A DNA stretch of 36,328 nucleotides from an uncultured Victivallis sp. (GCA_944389935.1 CALXOE010000040.1:1-36328); one strand, 5' to 3'; numbered from the stretch's first letter, positions 24,484-33,276 are shown. Program-made: numbers and translations. Notes: generated from the sequence alone by a model not told the origin.

Positions 24484-25131
24484 ATGAATCTGGAGTATTT
24501 CATCGTTCCGGCGGCAGCGTATCTCGTCGGCGCGATTCCGTTCGGCTATCTGATCGGGCGGCTGCACGGAATCGACATTCGCAAGGTCGGCAGCGGCAAC
24601 ATCGGCGCGACGAATGTCACCCGGACCGTCGGCAAGATACAGGGCAAAATCTGCTTTCTGCTCGATTTTCTGAAAGGTGCGCTCCCGGTCGCGCTTGTGA
24701 ATTCCGTCTTCATGCAGGATACGGCGAATCTCGCCCTCGCGGCGGGACTGGCGGTGATTCTCGGACACATCTTCCCGATCTACCTGAAATTCCGTGGCGG
24801 CAAGGGGGTCGCGACGGCAGCGGGAGTCGCGCTCGCGCTCGCGCCGTATCCGCTGCTGTGCGCGCTGCTGGTCTGGCTCGTGACGTTCCTCACGACCCGC
24901 TACGTGTCGCTCGCAAGCATCGTCGCGGCGGCGGCACTGCCCGTGGCGGCGGCGCTCTTCTTCGGGCTCGGACTCCCGACGCCGTTCCCGCTCGGAGCAT
25001 CGACGCTCATTTTCTTCACACTCATCGCGCTTCTGGCGATTCTGCGGCACGTCTCGAACATCAAGCGGCTGCTGAACGGAACTGAGAGCCGATTCGGCGG
25101 AGATGGCGACAAACGGGGGACGCAGCGGTGA
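24484..25131 (+). CDS. plsY: Glycerol-3-phosphate acyltransferase PlsY
   Basis: A 215-residue inner-membrane enzyme that transfers an acyl group from acyl-phosphate to glycerol-3-phosphate, the first step of phospholipid synthesis. The three conserved cytoplasmic motifs are visible: GSGNIGATNVTR, LGHIFPIYLKFRGGKGVATA and the ILRHVSNIKRLLNGTE end. About five transmembrane helices are seen. The open frame begins at TTG 24427, but ATG 24484 is chosen because GGGAG stands 7 bases before it and the protein then starts in the first helix. The stop overlaps the gpsA start (GTGA). Confidence 0.95.
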   Translation: MNLEYFIVPAAAYLVGAIPFGYLIGRLHGIDIRKVGSGNIGATNVTRTVGKIQGKICFLLDFLKGALPVALVNSVFMQDTANLALAAGLAVILGHIFPIYLKFRGGKGVATAAGVALALAPYPLLCALLVWLVTFLTTRYVSLASIVAAAALPVAAALFFGLGLPTPFPLGASTLIFFTLIALLAILRHVSNIKRLLNGTESRFGGDGDKRGTQR

Positions 25132-26123
25132 AAATTGCGGTTCTGAGCGACGGCGCCTGGGGAACCGCCCTGGCGATGACCCTGATCGACAACGGCCATA
25201 AGATGGTCATGTACGGGCCCTTCCCGGAGTATCTCGCCGAAATGCGTGAAAAGCGGGAGAACGTCCGTTTTCTCCCCGGCGTGCGGCTGCCGGACGCGCT
25301 CGAATTTGAGCCGGACATTGCGCGCGCGGTCGACGGCGCGGAGCTGCTGGTGCTCGCGACGCCGACCCAGTATCTGCGCAGCGTGCTTGCGAATCTGAAA
25401 CCGCACTTCGATCCGCAGAAGCATCTGCTGCTCGATGTGGCAAAAGGGATCGAAGTCGGCAGCTGGCTTTTGATCCACGAGATGGTTGAAGAGGTTCTCG
25501 GCCCCAACCGATACGCGGTTCTCTCCGGGCCGAGTCATGCGGAGGAGGTTTCGCGCCGGATTCCGACCGCCGTGGTCGCCGCCTCGCGGAATCCGGAGGA
25601 CGCCCGGTTTGTGCAGAAGCTCTTCATCAACGACAACTTCCGCGTCTACACCGGCAGTGATGTCGTCGGCGTCGAACTCGGCGGGGCGCTCAAGAACGTC
25701 ATGGCGATCGCGGCCGGGATCATTGACGGGATGAAACTCGGAGACAATCCGAAAGCCGCGCTCATGACCCGCGGAATCTCCGAGATGGGGCGTCTGGGCG
25801 AACTCCTGGGCGGTTCGGCGCAGACGTTCTCCGGATTGAGCGGCATCGGCGACCTGATCGTCACGTGCACGAGCGGTCACAGCCGCAACCGCCACGTCGG
25901 CGAAGAGCTCGGCCGCGGGAAGAAACTCCCGGAAATTCTGCAGGAGATGGGGATGGTCGTCGCCGAGGGAGTCACCACGGCGCAGGGGGCCTACACCCTC
26001 GCCCGCCGGGTCGGGGCGGAGACTCCGATCATCGACGAGATCCATGCGATTCTCTATCACGGCCGCGATGTTCCGACCGCCGTCCGGAATCTCATGTCCC
26101 GTTCCGCCAAGCCGGAGCTCTAA
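25128..26123 (+). CDS. gpsA: Glycerol-3-phosphate dehydrogenase [NAD(P)+]
   Basis: A 331-residue enzyme that makes sn-glycerol-3-phosphate from dihydroxyacetone phosphate, the substrate of PlsY next to it. The N-terminal Rossmann segment is VLSDGAWGTALAMTL; the usual second glycine (GAGSWGTA) is replaced by Asp in LSDGAWG, a small deviation. SGPSHAEEV, the catalytic-lysine region GVELGGALKNVMAIAAG and CTSGHSRNRHVG are all typical. GTG start, overlapping the plsY stop by four bases, so the two steps are translationally coupled. Confidence 0.96.
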   Translation: MKIAVLSDGAWGTALAMTLIDNGHKMVMYGPFPEYLAEMREKRENVRFLPGVRLPDALEFEPDIARAVDGAELLVLATPTQYLRSVLANLKPHFDPQKHLLLDVAKGIEVGSWLLIHEMVEEVLGPNRYAVLSGPSHAEEVSRRIPTAVVAASRNPEDARFVQKLFINDNFRVYTGSDVVGVELGGALKNVMAIAAGIIDGMKLGDNPKAALMTRGISEMGRLGELLGGSAQTFSGLSGIGDLIVTCTSGHSRNRHVGEELGRGKKLPEILQEMGMVVAEGVTTAQGAYTLARRVGAETPIIDEIHAILYHGRDVPTAVRNLMSRSAKPEL

Positions 26124-26138
26124 GCCGAAACAGAGGCT

Positions 26139-26168
26139 ATCCCGAAAAATTTTCTTTTTTTTCGGGAT
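26139..26168 (+). terminator. Hairpin after gpsA
   Basis: ATCCCGAAAAA (26139-26149) pairs with TTTTTCGGGAT (26158-26168) around an 8-base, T-rich loop. It follows the gpsA stop by 15 bases and ends 6 bases before the -35 box of the next promoter. There is no T tract after it, though the right arm is itself T-rich, so termination efficiency is uncertain. Confidence 0.6.
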
Positions 26169-26174
26169 CATCCC

Positions 26175-26203
26175 TTGACTTTTTCCGGAAACTCTGTCAT
26201 AAT
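26175..26203 (+). promoter_or_regulatory. Promoter of module B
   Basis: TTGACT (26175-26180), a 17-base spacer and CATAAT (26198-26203) are close to the sigma-70 consensus. The predicted transcription start falls inside the palindrome at 26207-26232. Confidence 0.7.
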
Positions 26204-26206
26204 TAA

Positions 26207-26241
26207 TGCTAAAGAGCAAAATCACTTTAGCACTTTTAGCA
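26207..26241 (+). promoter_or_regulatory. Operator candidate: TGCTAAAG-N10-CTTTAGCA palindrome
   Basis: TGCTAAAG (26207-26214) and CTTTAGCA (26225-26232) form a perfect inverted repeat with a 10-base gap. A third near copy, CTTTTAGCA (26233-26241), follows directly. The palindrome starts 3 bases after the -10 box, so a bound protein would block initiation. The obvious candidate is the GntR/LacI-type regulator encoded immediately downstream (autoregulation of module B). Confidence 0.6.
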
Positions 26242-26252
26242 AAGTAGAAAAA

Positions 26253-27392
26253 ATGAACCGGAAAGATCTCTTTCAATCGGCCAAACGATACGTTGTGACA
26301 CGAATCGCGGAGGAGTCGGAAACGGCGGAACGCAAGCTGCCGACCGCGCGCGAACTTGCCGGACTGGCCGGATGCAGCTACGGAACGATGCGGCTCGTGA
26401 TGGCGGAACTGGAACGGGAGGGTTTCGTCCATCAACGGCAGGGGTCCGGAACCTATCTCACGGAGCAGGCGGGGAAACTGGCAGAATCATTTCTGACACG
26501 CAAGCTGCTCTACTTCCGCCCCCCGCACTTCGGAACGCCGAAGAACAGTTACAATGAATTCTTGACCGCCTCTCTTGAGGCGGAAGCATATAGACGCAAC
26601 TGGAAAGTCACCACGGTAATCGTCTCATCGCATGATGAGTTTCTCGCGGCGGTTAGTCCGATCCGGGGACAATACGACGCAGTTGCCTACGCGCCGGTCA
26701 GCGATCTGTTTACTCTCGATCAGATTGCGGCTCTGCGGATTCTTAAAGACAAACCGTTTGTACTTTTTGACGATTATCTGAATACGTCTGTGTACAGCGT
26801 CACGATCGACAACCGGCGTGGTGGAGCGATGGCGGCAAGTCTGCTGCTTTCGCAGAACCACCGGCGGATCGGACTGCTCTTCGGAGAACCGGGAATCCGC
26901 CCCTGCCGTGAACGGGCGGTCGGCTTCTCGGAAATGCTGGAACTCGCCGGGATCAAGCCGGTTGTAATCAATTCCGGGGTCGGACGGGACGGTGACCGCT
27001 ACGAATTCGCCTACCGGATCATGGAGCAGGAACTGCGGCGCGGACTCGACATCACCGCGCTCTTCGCCGTTTCGGATTACAGCGCATGGGGAGCACTCGA
27101 CGCGATCAAGGCCGTGGGGAAACGGGTTCCGGACGATATCAGCCTGATCAGTTTCGACGGGCTGCCGTTCCTCGACACACTCACGCCAAAATTGACCGCA
27201 ATCCGGCAGCCGCTGCCGGAGATTGTGGACCGGGCCTTTTCCATTCTGGCCGGCAACGTTCCTGCCGACGGATATCAGATCGTGCTGCCGCCGGCGTTCA
27301 AGCCCGGCGAAAGTGTCCGACGTCTCCCGGAGAGTACCGCCCCGGCCTCGTTCCGTCCACTTGCGAGCCGAATTCCGGAGTATTCGCTATGA
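26253..27392 (+). CDS. GntR-type HTH regulator with LacI-type sensor domain, module B
   Basis: A 379-residue transcription factor. The winged helix is clear (about 5-65: [40 protein letters not shown]). The rest matches a LacI-type sugar sensor ([62 protein letters not shown]). The frame is open from 26175, but that start would put coding sequence over the promoter and operator, so ATG 26253 (MNRKDLFQ) is chosen although its ribosome site is poor. It is the first gene of module B. Confidence 0.9.
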   Translation: MNRKDLFQSAKRYVVTRIAEESETAERKLPTARELAGLAGCSYGTMRLVMAELEREGFVHQRQGSGTYLTEQAGKLAESFLTRKLLYFRPPHFGTPKNSYNEFLTASLEAEAYRRNWKVTTVIVSSHDEFLAAVSPIRGQYDAVAYAPVSDLFTLDQIAALRILKDKPFVLFDDYLNTSVYSVTIDNRRGGAMAASLLLSQNHRRIGLLFGEPGIRPCRERAVGFSEMLELAGIKPVVINSGVGRDGDRYEFAYRIMEQELRRGLDITALFAVSDYSAWGALDAIKAVGKRVPDDISLISFDGLPFLDTLTPKLTAIRQPLPEIVDRAFSILAGNVPADGYQIVLPPAFKPGESVRRLPESTAPASFRPLASRIPEYSL

Positions 27393-27427
27393 AAACTCAT
27401 CTTCATATCAACAGGAGGAATAGCGCC

Positions 27428-28042
27428 ATGAGTCGGAAATATTTTACATTGATTGAACTTCTAGTCGTGATTGCGATCATCGCGATTCTGGCGAGCATGC
27501 TGCTGCCGGCGTTGAATCAGGCGCGAGATCGGGCAAAGGCGAGCAAATGTGTCTCCAACCTCCGGCAATGCGGCACCGCGCTTCTGCTGTACGCGGACGC
27601 ATTCGGCGGGTGGATGCCGGATGGGATGGGATCAGATTATGCGAAAAACTGGCCGACATACCTGGTTGCCTGCAAATTGATCTCATCAAAAAACTCAAAT
27701 CAAGTAGTATACCGCTGTCCGGTGGTCCCCTATCAGTCCAAAAATTGGGAAAATCCATTCGAGGTTTACGGTTTTAGGAGTACGAATTGGTACTGCTCTA
27801 AAACAGAAAAACGTTCTGCCTCCTCCGTGTTCCTCGTTGCAGACAGTTCCAAAGGGGGGCAGAGCAAAAATCAGGCGCCGTATGTCTGCATCAACCCGGG
27901 CTGGGACGATCCCCATCGGGTGATCTTCCGTCACAACGGTATCGCGAATATGGTGTTTCTGGACAATCACGTCGAGAAATTCCAACCAGCCGGAATCAAG
28001 AAGTATGAGAATTTCACCCGTATCTGGGGCACCGGATTCTGA
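27428..28042 (+). CDS. Pseudopilin-like protein, module B
   Basis: A 204-residue protein beginning [20 protein letters not shown], a prepilin N-terminus with a very short leader and Tyr instead of Gly at -1. The helix runs through [20 protein letters not shown]. Near the C-terminus [13 protein letters not shown] matches H-X9-DG with the final Gly replaced by Asn. ATG 27428 is chosen because AGGAGG (27413-27418) stands 9 bases upstream. An earlier ATG (27389) overlaps the regulator stop as ATGA and would add 13 residues. The stop is 12 bases before the glycosidase gene, so regulator, pseudopilin and enzyme form one operon. Confidence 0.88.
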   Translation: MSRKYFTLIELLVVIAIIAILASMLLPALNQARDRAKASKCVSNLRQCGTALLLYADAFGGWMPDGMGSDYAKNWPTYLVACKLISSKNSNQVVYRCPVVPYQSKNWENPFEVYGFRSTNWYCSKTEKRSASSVFLVADSSKGGQSKNQAPYVCINPGWDDPHRVIFRHNGIANMVFLDNHVEKFQPAGIKKYENFTRIWGTGF

Positions 28043-28054
28043 GCGAAAGGAGAA

Positions 28055-31000
28055 ATGAAAATGATTTTTTCATCCCTCTTCCCGCGATGGGCTCTCCTGC
28101 CGGTGCTGCTGACCTCATTGCCGCTGGCCGGCGGCGGAATCTATGAAATCACTTCGTCTCTTCCTCCCGACTCGGGGACGGTGGAGGAACTCCCGGCACT
28201 CTGGAACGGCGGGAAGCGCAAGCCGTCGAGCGTGACGCTGACCATCCGTTCGGCAACAGCCGAGCCGCTGGCCAAAGTCGTACTGCACTCCCGATCCATC
28301 AACAAGTGGTGGAGCATTTCCAAAGTCACACTCGCGGGCGTGCGCAACGGGGAAACCGTGGAACTCGCCGACCAGCCCTGGTACATGCGCGGGGACGACA
28401 ACACCGCGAAAACCTTTTCCCTGACCCTGACTGCCGGAAACGAACCATTTTCCGAATACCGGCTCACGCTGTACCGTCCCCACGGCTTCATTCACATGGA
28501 ACTGACGGGTCTGGAACTCTTCTTCCGGAACCGGCTGCGGCTGGAAACCGTTCCCCGGCGGACGCTGGTTCGGTCGGGGGGGACACTCGCGGGCACAGTG
28601 CGGGCCGACAATCCGTTCCCCTCCCCCGCTGCCGGGCGGCTGCGCCTGCTGGCAAATCAAAAAGTCGTCTGGGAAAAGTCTCTGACCATTCCGCCGGGCC
28701 ACAGTGAAATTCCCTGGAATTTTTCTGCCGGAAGTCCGGGCGAGTTCCAACTCGAACCGCAATGGGAGTCACAGACCCGATCCGCCCCGGTGGCTTCGGG
28801 AACAATCCGGATTCTGCCGGAACGCAGTCCCTACCGCATGTCGATCGGCACCGCTCACGGCTCGGCACAATCGGGGGCGCTCGGCTTCACAGTTCGCCAC
28901 GACTGGAGCGACACCGCGGGACTCACGGACCGGACCTTGAGCTTGATCGTTCGGAACGAGGGGTTGTCCCGCAGTAATTGCGGCATCAACTTTGAAACCG
29001 ACGAGGACGGCCGTTTCATGGTCAACGCCGATGGTGAAATTCTGAAGAATGTCGCCATGCATGTACCGCGCCGCCTTGGAGAAAAAACCGCCCGCGTACT
29101 CGACTCGCTCAATGGGCATCCCGGTCTCGAGGAGGTGGTCTACTACAATGAGCACGGCTATCACACGTGGCACGTCAAAGGACTCGCCGACTACAGCAAA
29201 CACACGTTGCGACTCTACCGCGACTGGCTGAAGAAACGTTACGGCCACATCGCGAAACTGAATCAACTGTACGGATCGGAGTTCCGGGATTTCTCCGAAG
29301 TCGAGCCGCCGCGCAAATTCATGGGCCCGGCCGCCGACTGGTTCGACTGGATGGAGTTCCGGCGATGCAGCGTTGCGGAATATTTCCGCGAAGCGTACCG
29401 GTTGCTCAAACCGCACCTGCCCGATACGCCGCTCTCACCGAAACCGATCAATTTCGACTATTATGCCGCGAGCACGGCGACCGATCCGTGGCTGTTCCGC
29501 GACGCGTGCGATTTCTACGGTTACGACCTCTATCCGTTCCAGCGCGAGGGGTATCTCGATCCCGTGATGAGCCTCGACTTCCACCGAACGCAGGTCGGGG
29601 ACAAGGCATTGAAATTCCTCGAATCGAACTTCGAGTTCCGCCGCGTAAACCAGACCGAGAAAACCGCCGCGGACATGCACCTGCTCTACATGCCGGCCTT
29701 TCTGCACGGGCTCAAGGGGGTCTACTTCTACTGCTGGCATCAGCTGTGGACAGAGAATCATCGCGGATTCTGGCTGCGCGACGGCGACGGAGTGCTGACG
29801 CCGCAGGGGCGCGGCGCCGCCCAGGTCGCCAAGACTGCTCAGACGCTCGCGCCCATCCTGATGACCGGCCGCGTTCTGCCCGCGACGGCGGCAGTCTACT
29901 TTCCGTGGGAGGAGATCTCCCAGACGCCGAATGTCGCGCCGATCTCCGCCCTGCGCGGAGCGTATAAACTCATGACTCAACTGCATTATCCGGTCGACAT
30001 CATCAGTTACCACAACATCCATGCGGGCGAACTGCCTCGATACAAAGTGCTGCTGCTGCCGCTCTCGCGCCACCTGCGCCCGGAAGTCGCGGAGAAAATC
30101 TTGAAATTCGTCCGATCCGGCGGCATTCTCATCACAGAGTACCAGGCCGGGAAATACGATGAATTCCACCGCGAAACCGACTCTCTCCGCAGCATCCTCG
30201 GCGGGAAGTCGCTCGGGACCACCGACGAGTTCCAGAGCTTCGACACCGACTACGCGAAAGGAATCCGGCTTTATGCCCCGATCACGAAAGAGACGCCGTT
30301 CGGCTGGCGGCATCGCCCGAACATCGCGCCGATCGACCGGGCGGAAAAAATCATCGCCGCCGACGACGCGAAGATCCTCGCCCGCTTTCCGGACGGCTCC
30401 CCGGCCGTGACGGAACGCGCGGTCGGCAGAGGAAAAGTCCTCTACTTCGCCGGAACGTTTTTCAACTCGTATCGGAATTACTTCTATACGCTCACCACCC
30501 TGCCTTCCCCGGCGACACGCGGGAACGAGATCATCCACGTCGGCGATCCGGAGTACCGGAAACTGCTCAAGGGATTCCTCGATCGCTGCGGGCTGTGCCC
30601 GCCCATGCGCCCGGCGCTCAGTTCCAACGATATCGAGACGGACGATTCGCCGTTCCAGATTCTCTCCCGTTACGGCAATGACGAGTGCATTCTCTTCGGC
30701 ATTGCAAACTGGGGGCCGCATGAACGGCATCAAGTAGCCTTCGAGGCGGATATTCCGTTCGAAATCAAGCGCCTTTTCGTCATGGACACCGTGCGCGAAA
30801 CGCTTGCGGAACTTCCGTTCCAGTGTCGGGATGGCGTGCTCTCCACCACACTGCCACAGCTCGAAAAGAGTCTCGTCCTCATCGCAATGCGGAATGCGGG
30901 TCCGCTGCTGGCCGTCGCCGCTCAGCCAGGGGAGGGAAAACCGGTCGATGTCCGTGTCATGAATTTCCTGCCCGAACGGGCTGCCGGCACCTTGCAGCTC

Positions 31001-31225
31001 CGGGTGGACGGAGTTCCGGCCCCGCTCTCGAAACCGCTGCCGTTCACGCTCGATCCCGGCGAAGAGAAACAATTCAAACTCCCGCCTGATGCCGGATTCG
31101 ATCCGGCGCTGCTGCGCGACAAATGCGGCGAGCGACTGCCGTGGTATGTGTGGATCACCTACGACGGAGATGCGCGGGCGTTCGCGCGTGTCCACGCCAA
31201 TCCGGAGGGACTCAGCGCCCCGTAA
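28055..31225 (+). CDS. GH42-like secreted glycoside hydrolase
   Basis: A 1056-residue exported protein with a signal peptide ending near LPLAGG (about 27). Residues about 30-250 are beta-rich and unassigned. The catalytic part resembles family 42 beta-galactosidases: acid/base E366 in VVYYNEHGYHTWH, the diagnostic KKRYGHIAKLNQLYGSEFRD (393-412) and a likely nucleophile E523 in LKFLESNFEF. Then comes a GH42-type trimerisation domain (about 630-850: AAVYFPWEEISQ, YHNIHAGELPRYKVLLLP, VRSGGILITEY) and a C-terminal beta domain. The start of the barrel looks unusually short. A beta-galactosidase or related exo-activity is likely but unproven. Its operon partners are the module B pseudopilin and regulator. 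Confidence 0.85.
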   Translation: MKMIFSSLFPRWALLPVLLTSLPLAGGGIYEITSSLPPDSGTVEELPALWNGGKRKPSSVTLTIRSATAEPLAKVVLHSRSINKWWSISKVTLAGVRNGETVELADQPWYMRGDDNTAKTFSLTLTAGNEPFSEYRLTLYRPHGFIHMELTGLELFFRNRLRLETVPRRTLVRSGGTLAGTVRADNPFPSPAAGRLRLLANQKVVWEKSLTIPPGHSEIPWNFSAGSPGEFQLEPQWESQTRSAPVASGTIRILPERSPYRMSIGTAHGSAQSGALGFTVRHDWSDTAGLTDRTLSLIVRNEGLSRSNCGINFETDEDGRFMVNADGEILKNVAMHVPRRLGEKTARVLDSLNGHPGLEEVVYYNEHGYHTWHVKGLADYSKHTLRLYRDWLKKRYGHIAKLNQLYGSEFRDFSEVEPPRKFMGPAADWFDWMEFRRCSVAEYFREAYRLLKPHLPDTPLSPKPINFDYYAASTATDPWLFRDACDFYGYDLYPFQREGYLDPVMSLDFHRTQVGDKALKFLESNFEFRRVNQTEKTAADMHLLYMPAFLHGLKGVYFYCWHQLWTENHRGFWLRDGDGVLTPQGRGAAQVAKTAQTLAPILMTGRVLPATAAVYFPWEEISQTPNVAPISALRGAYKLMTQLHYPVDIISYHNIHAGELPRYKVLLLPLSRHLRPEVAEKILKFVRSGGILITEYQAGKYDEFHRETDSLRSILGGKSLGTTDEFQSFDTDYAKGIRLYAPITKETPFGWRHRPNIAPIDRAEKIIAADDAKILARFPDGSPAVTERAVGRGKVLYFAGTFFNSYRNYFYTLTTLPSPATRGNEIIHVGDPEYRKLLKGFLDRCGLCPPMRPALSSNDIETDDSPFQILSRYGNDECILFGIANWGPHERHQVAFEADIPFEIKRLFVMDTVRETLAELPFQCRDGVLSTTLPQLEKSLVLIAMRNAGPLLAVAAQPGEGKPVDVRVMNFLPERAAGTLQLRVDGVPAPLSKPLPFTLDPGEEKQFKLPPDAGFDPALLRDKCGERLPWYVWITYDGDARAFARVHANPEGLSAP

Positions 31226-31252
31226 AAAATGCGGGAGCGCACGCGCCGCCGG

Positions 31253-32371
31253 TCAGGCGTCCAGCAGAAGCGAACTCATGCGGTCCATCTGCCGCTCGAT
31301 CGACTCGACGAGCCGGAACTGGTTGCGGCAGCGCTCGAGGTTGTGATTCGGGCGGCGGGTCTTGAAGTAGACGTCACCGTTGATGTAATCGGTCAGAAAT
31401 CGAATCCCGGTCTCGAGCGTGATGAGTTTGCCGGAGAACGGCAGATTCTCCCGCTCCGCTTCGGTCAGGAACTCGCCCGCGCTCGAAAGAAAGCCGCGCA
31501 GAAGCGCCTCGAACATCTCAAACCGCATGCCGACTTTGTCAAGATTCACCTCATCCTCCTCGGCCGGACTCGTCCCGCCACGGACCATGTCGCCGAAATC
31601 GTAGAGCGACAGCCCCGGCATGACCGTGTCGAGGTCGATCACACAGACCCCCTCCCCCGTCAGGTCGTCGATCAGAATGTTGTTCGACTTCGTGTCGTTG
31701 TGGGTGATCCGCTCCGGAATCGCCCCCTGCGCATGGAGTTTCAGCAGCAGCTCGGTTTCATCGCGCCGCTTCATCACGAAATCGACTTCGCGCCTCACCC
31801 CGGCGGCGCGGCCGACCCGATCCTCTGCCACTGCCTCGAGCAGAGCGTCAACCCGCTTCGGCGTGTGGTGGAAGTCCGGGATCGTCTCATGCAGCCGCTT
31901 CCCCGGCAGATCGACGAGATCACACTGGAACTCGCCGAACGCGCGCGCCGCGAGATACGCCTGCTTCGGACTCTCAAGCACATCGTAGGAACGCGCGTTC
32001 TCGACAAACACATAGGCGCGCCAGTAGTCGCCGCGTTTGTCCTGCACGAACGGCCGGTTCGAAAATGTGCGCAGCAGCCGCAGCGTCCGCTTGCGGGTCT
32101 CCTCGCCGCGGCTGCGGATCTTATTCAGCAGATGGGCCGTGACCCGATCGATATTCTCCATGACCTGCTCCGGTTTCTTGAACACGGAGTGGTTGATCCG
32201 CTGAAGCGTATAGTGCAGTCGCACGCCGCCCTGATCGTAGGTGACCTGATAGGTGTCATTGATGTGTCCGGATCCAAATGGAACCGCGACCAGAAAATCC
32301 CCGTAAATCGCGAATCCTGCGCAGATTTCACGGATTTCCTCCTGCGAACGGGACGGCAGCGAACTCATCAT
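31253..32371 (-). CDS. N-acetylhexosamine 1-kinase-like phosphotransferase
   Basis: A 372-residue cytoplasmic kinase of the aminoglycoside phosphotransferase fold, closest by motif to N-acetylhexosamine 1-kinase (NahK). The ATP loop PFGSGHINDTYQV (31-43), the catalytic ITHNDTKSNNILID (catalytic D226) and the metal site VIDLDTVMPGLSLYDFGDM (D246) are all present. NahK phosphorylates GlcNAc or GalNAc at C1. The gene overlaps the end of the nucleotidyltransferase gene by four bases, so kinase and transferase are made together. The exact sugar is inferred. It faces the module B glycosidase, with 27 bases between the stops and no clear terminator. Confidence 0.85.
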   Translation of the reverse strand: MMSSLPSRSQEEIREICAGFAIYGDFLVAVPFGSGHINDTYQVTYDQGGVRLHYTLQRINHSVFKKPEQVMENIDRVTAHLLNKIRSRGEETRKRTLRLLRTFSNRPFVQDKRGDYWRAYVFVENARSYDVLESPKQAYLAARAFGEFQCDLVDLPGKRLHETIPDFHHTPKRVDALLEAVAEDRVGRAAGVRREVDFVMKRRDETELLLKLHAQGAIPERITHNDTKSNNILIDDLTGEGVCVIDLDTVMPGLSLYDFGDMVRGGTSPAEEDEVNLDKVGMRFEMFEALLRGFLSSAGEFLTEAERENLPFSGKLITLETGIRFLTDYINGDVYFKTRRPNHNLERCRNQFRLVESIERQMDRMSSLLLDA

Positions 32372-33276
32372 GCGAACAGTTTCTCCGGATACGCGCCCGA
32401 GGCGACGAGTTTCTTCAGAGCTGCCTGCACAAACGGCTTGTCCTCGCGGTAGGTGATGCCGAACCAGCTGTCCTCGCTGCGCAGCACCTTGATTTCGGCG
32501 CGTCCCTCGCGGATCAGCGTATCGACCGCGAACGGCAGATAAAATTCACTCTTGAGCTCGCTCCCGCGTTCGCGCAGAAACTCCGTGAAGAGCCGTTCGA
32601 GTTCCCCGACCAGCCCGGCCGAGAATCCCCACGAATTCATCGAGACAAGCTCGGAACCGGTGAACGGAACTTCGAAACCATCCTCACGCACGCTCACGAT
32701 CGCTCCGTCGCGCCGGAAGATCTTCGTGTGCTCCACAACTTTCGCGAGGTTGCCGGCGGCGTCGACCGAGCAGATTCCGCGCGAAACAGAACCGTTTTCG
32801 CTGAGCGTATTCGCGAGCACGAACGAGGCGATACAGCCGTTGATCTTCCCGTTGTCGGGCTCGGAACGCAAATAGCCCGCAAGTTTACGATAGCTGTCCG
32901 CGCCGTAAAAATCATCGGCATTGATGACGGCGAACGGCCCGTCGAGCAGTTTCCGCGCGGCGTAGACCGCCTGGCCCGTGCCCCACGGCTTCACACGCCC
33001 CTCGGGAACCGTGAATCCGCCCGGCAGATCGTTCATCTCCTGAAACGCATAGGCGACTTCAATGCGGTCCGCATAGCGGCTGCCGATCGCGGCGCGGAAC
33101 GCCTCCTCGATCTCCCGCCGGATGACGAACACCACGCGGTCGAAACCCGCGCGCATCGCATCGAACACAGAGTAATCCATCACAGTTTCGCCGGAGGGAC
33201 CGACTTCGTCGAGCTGCTTGAGCCCGCCGTAACGGCTCCCCATCCCGGCCGCCAGCACGAGAAGAGTGAGTTTCAT
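32368..33276 (-). CDS. Sugar-1-phosphate nucleotidyltransferase
   Basis: A 302-residue nucleotidyltransferase of the GT-A-like fold. The nucleotide loop LVLAAGMGSRYGGLKQLDEV (5-24) is followed by the VINADDFYG metal site (about 108-116) and a substrate loop near GTGQAVYAA. It should transfer a nucleotide to the sugar-1-phosphate made by the coupled kinase, giving an activated N-acetylhexosamine; the nucleotide is not certain. AAGGAAAGG precedes ATG 33276. It is first in the two-gene operon and divergent from nagA. Confidence 0.85.
   Translation of the reverse strand: MKLTLLVLAAGMGSRYGGLKQLDEVGPSGETVMDYSVFDAMRAGFDRVVFVIRREIEEAFRAAIGSRYADRIEVAYAFQEMNDLPGGFTVPEGRVKPWGTGQAVYAARKLLDGPFAVINADDFYGADSYRKLAGYLRSEPDNGKINGCIASFVLANTLSENGSVSRGICSVDAAGNLAKVVEHTKIFRRDGAIVSVREDGFEVPFTGSELVSMNSWGFSAGLVGELERLFTEFLRERGSELKSEFYLPFAVDTLIREGRAEIKVLRSEDSWFGITYREDKPFVQAALKKLVASGAYPEKLFA

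Noticed and set aside
26175..26252. The 26-residue upstream extension of the module B regulator
   Set aside because: It would be encoded over the promoter and operator palindrome and is not part of the winged-helix domain.
24900..26435. A 511-residue minus-strand frame opposite plsY, gpsA and the module B regulator
   Set aside because: Antisense to three supported genes and without any recognisable motif.
29435..31195. A 586-residue minus-strand frame opposite the GH42-like gene
   Set aside because: Arg/Glu-rich shadow of a real gene with signal peptide and catalytic motifs on the plus strand.
28055..31225. Assignment of the enzyme to a specific substrate such as lacto-N-biose
   Set aside because: GH42-like motifs alone do not fix substrate, and no GH112 phosphorylase or dedicated transporter is present in the window.
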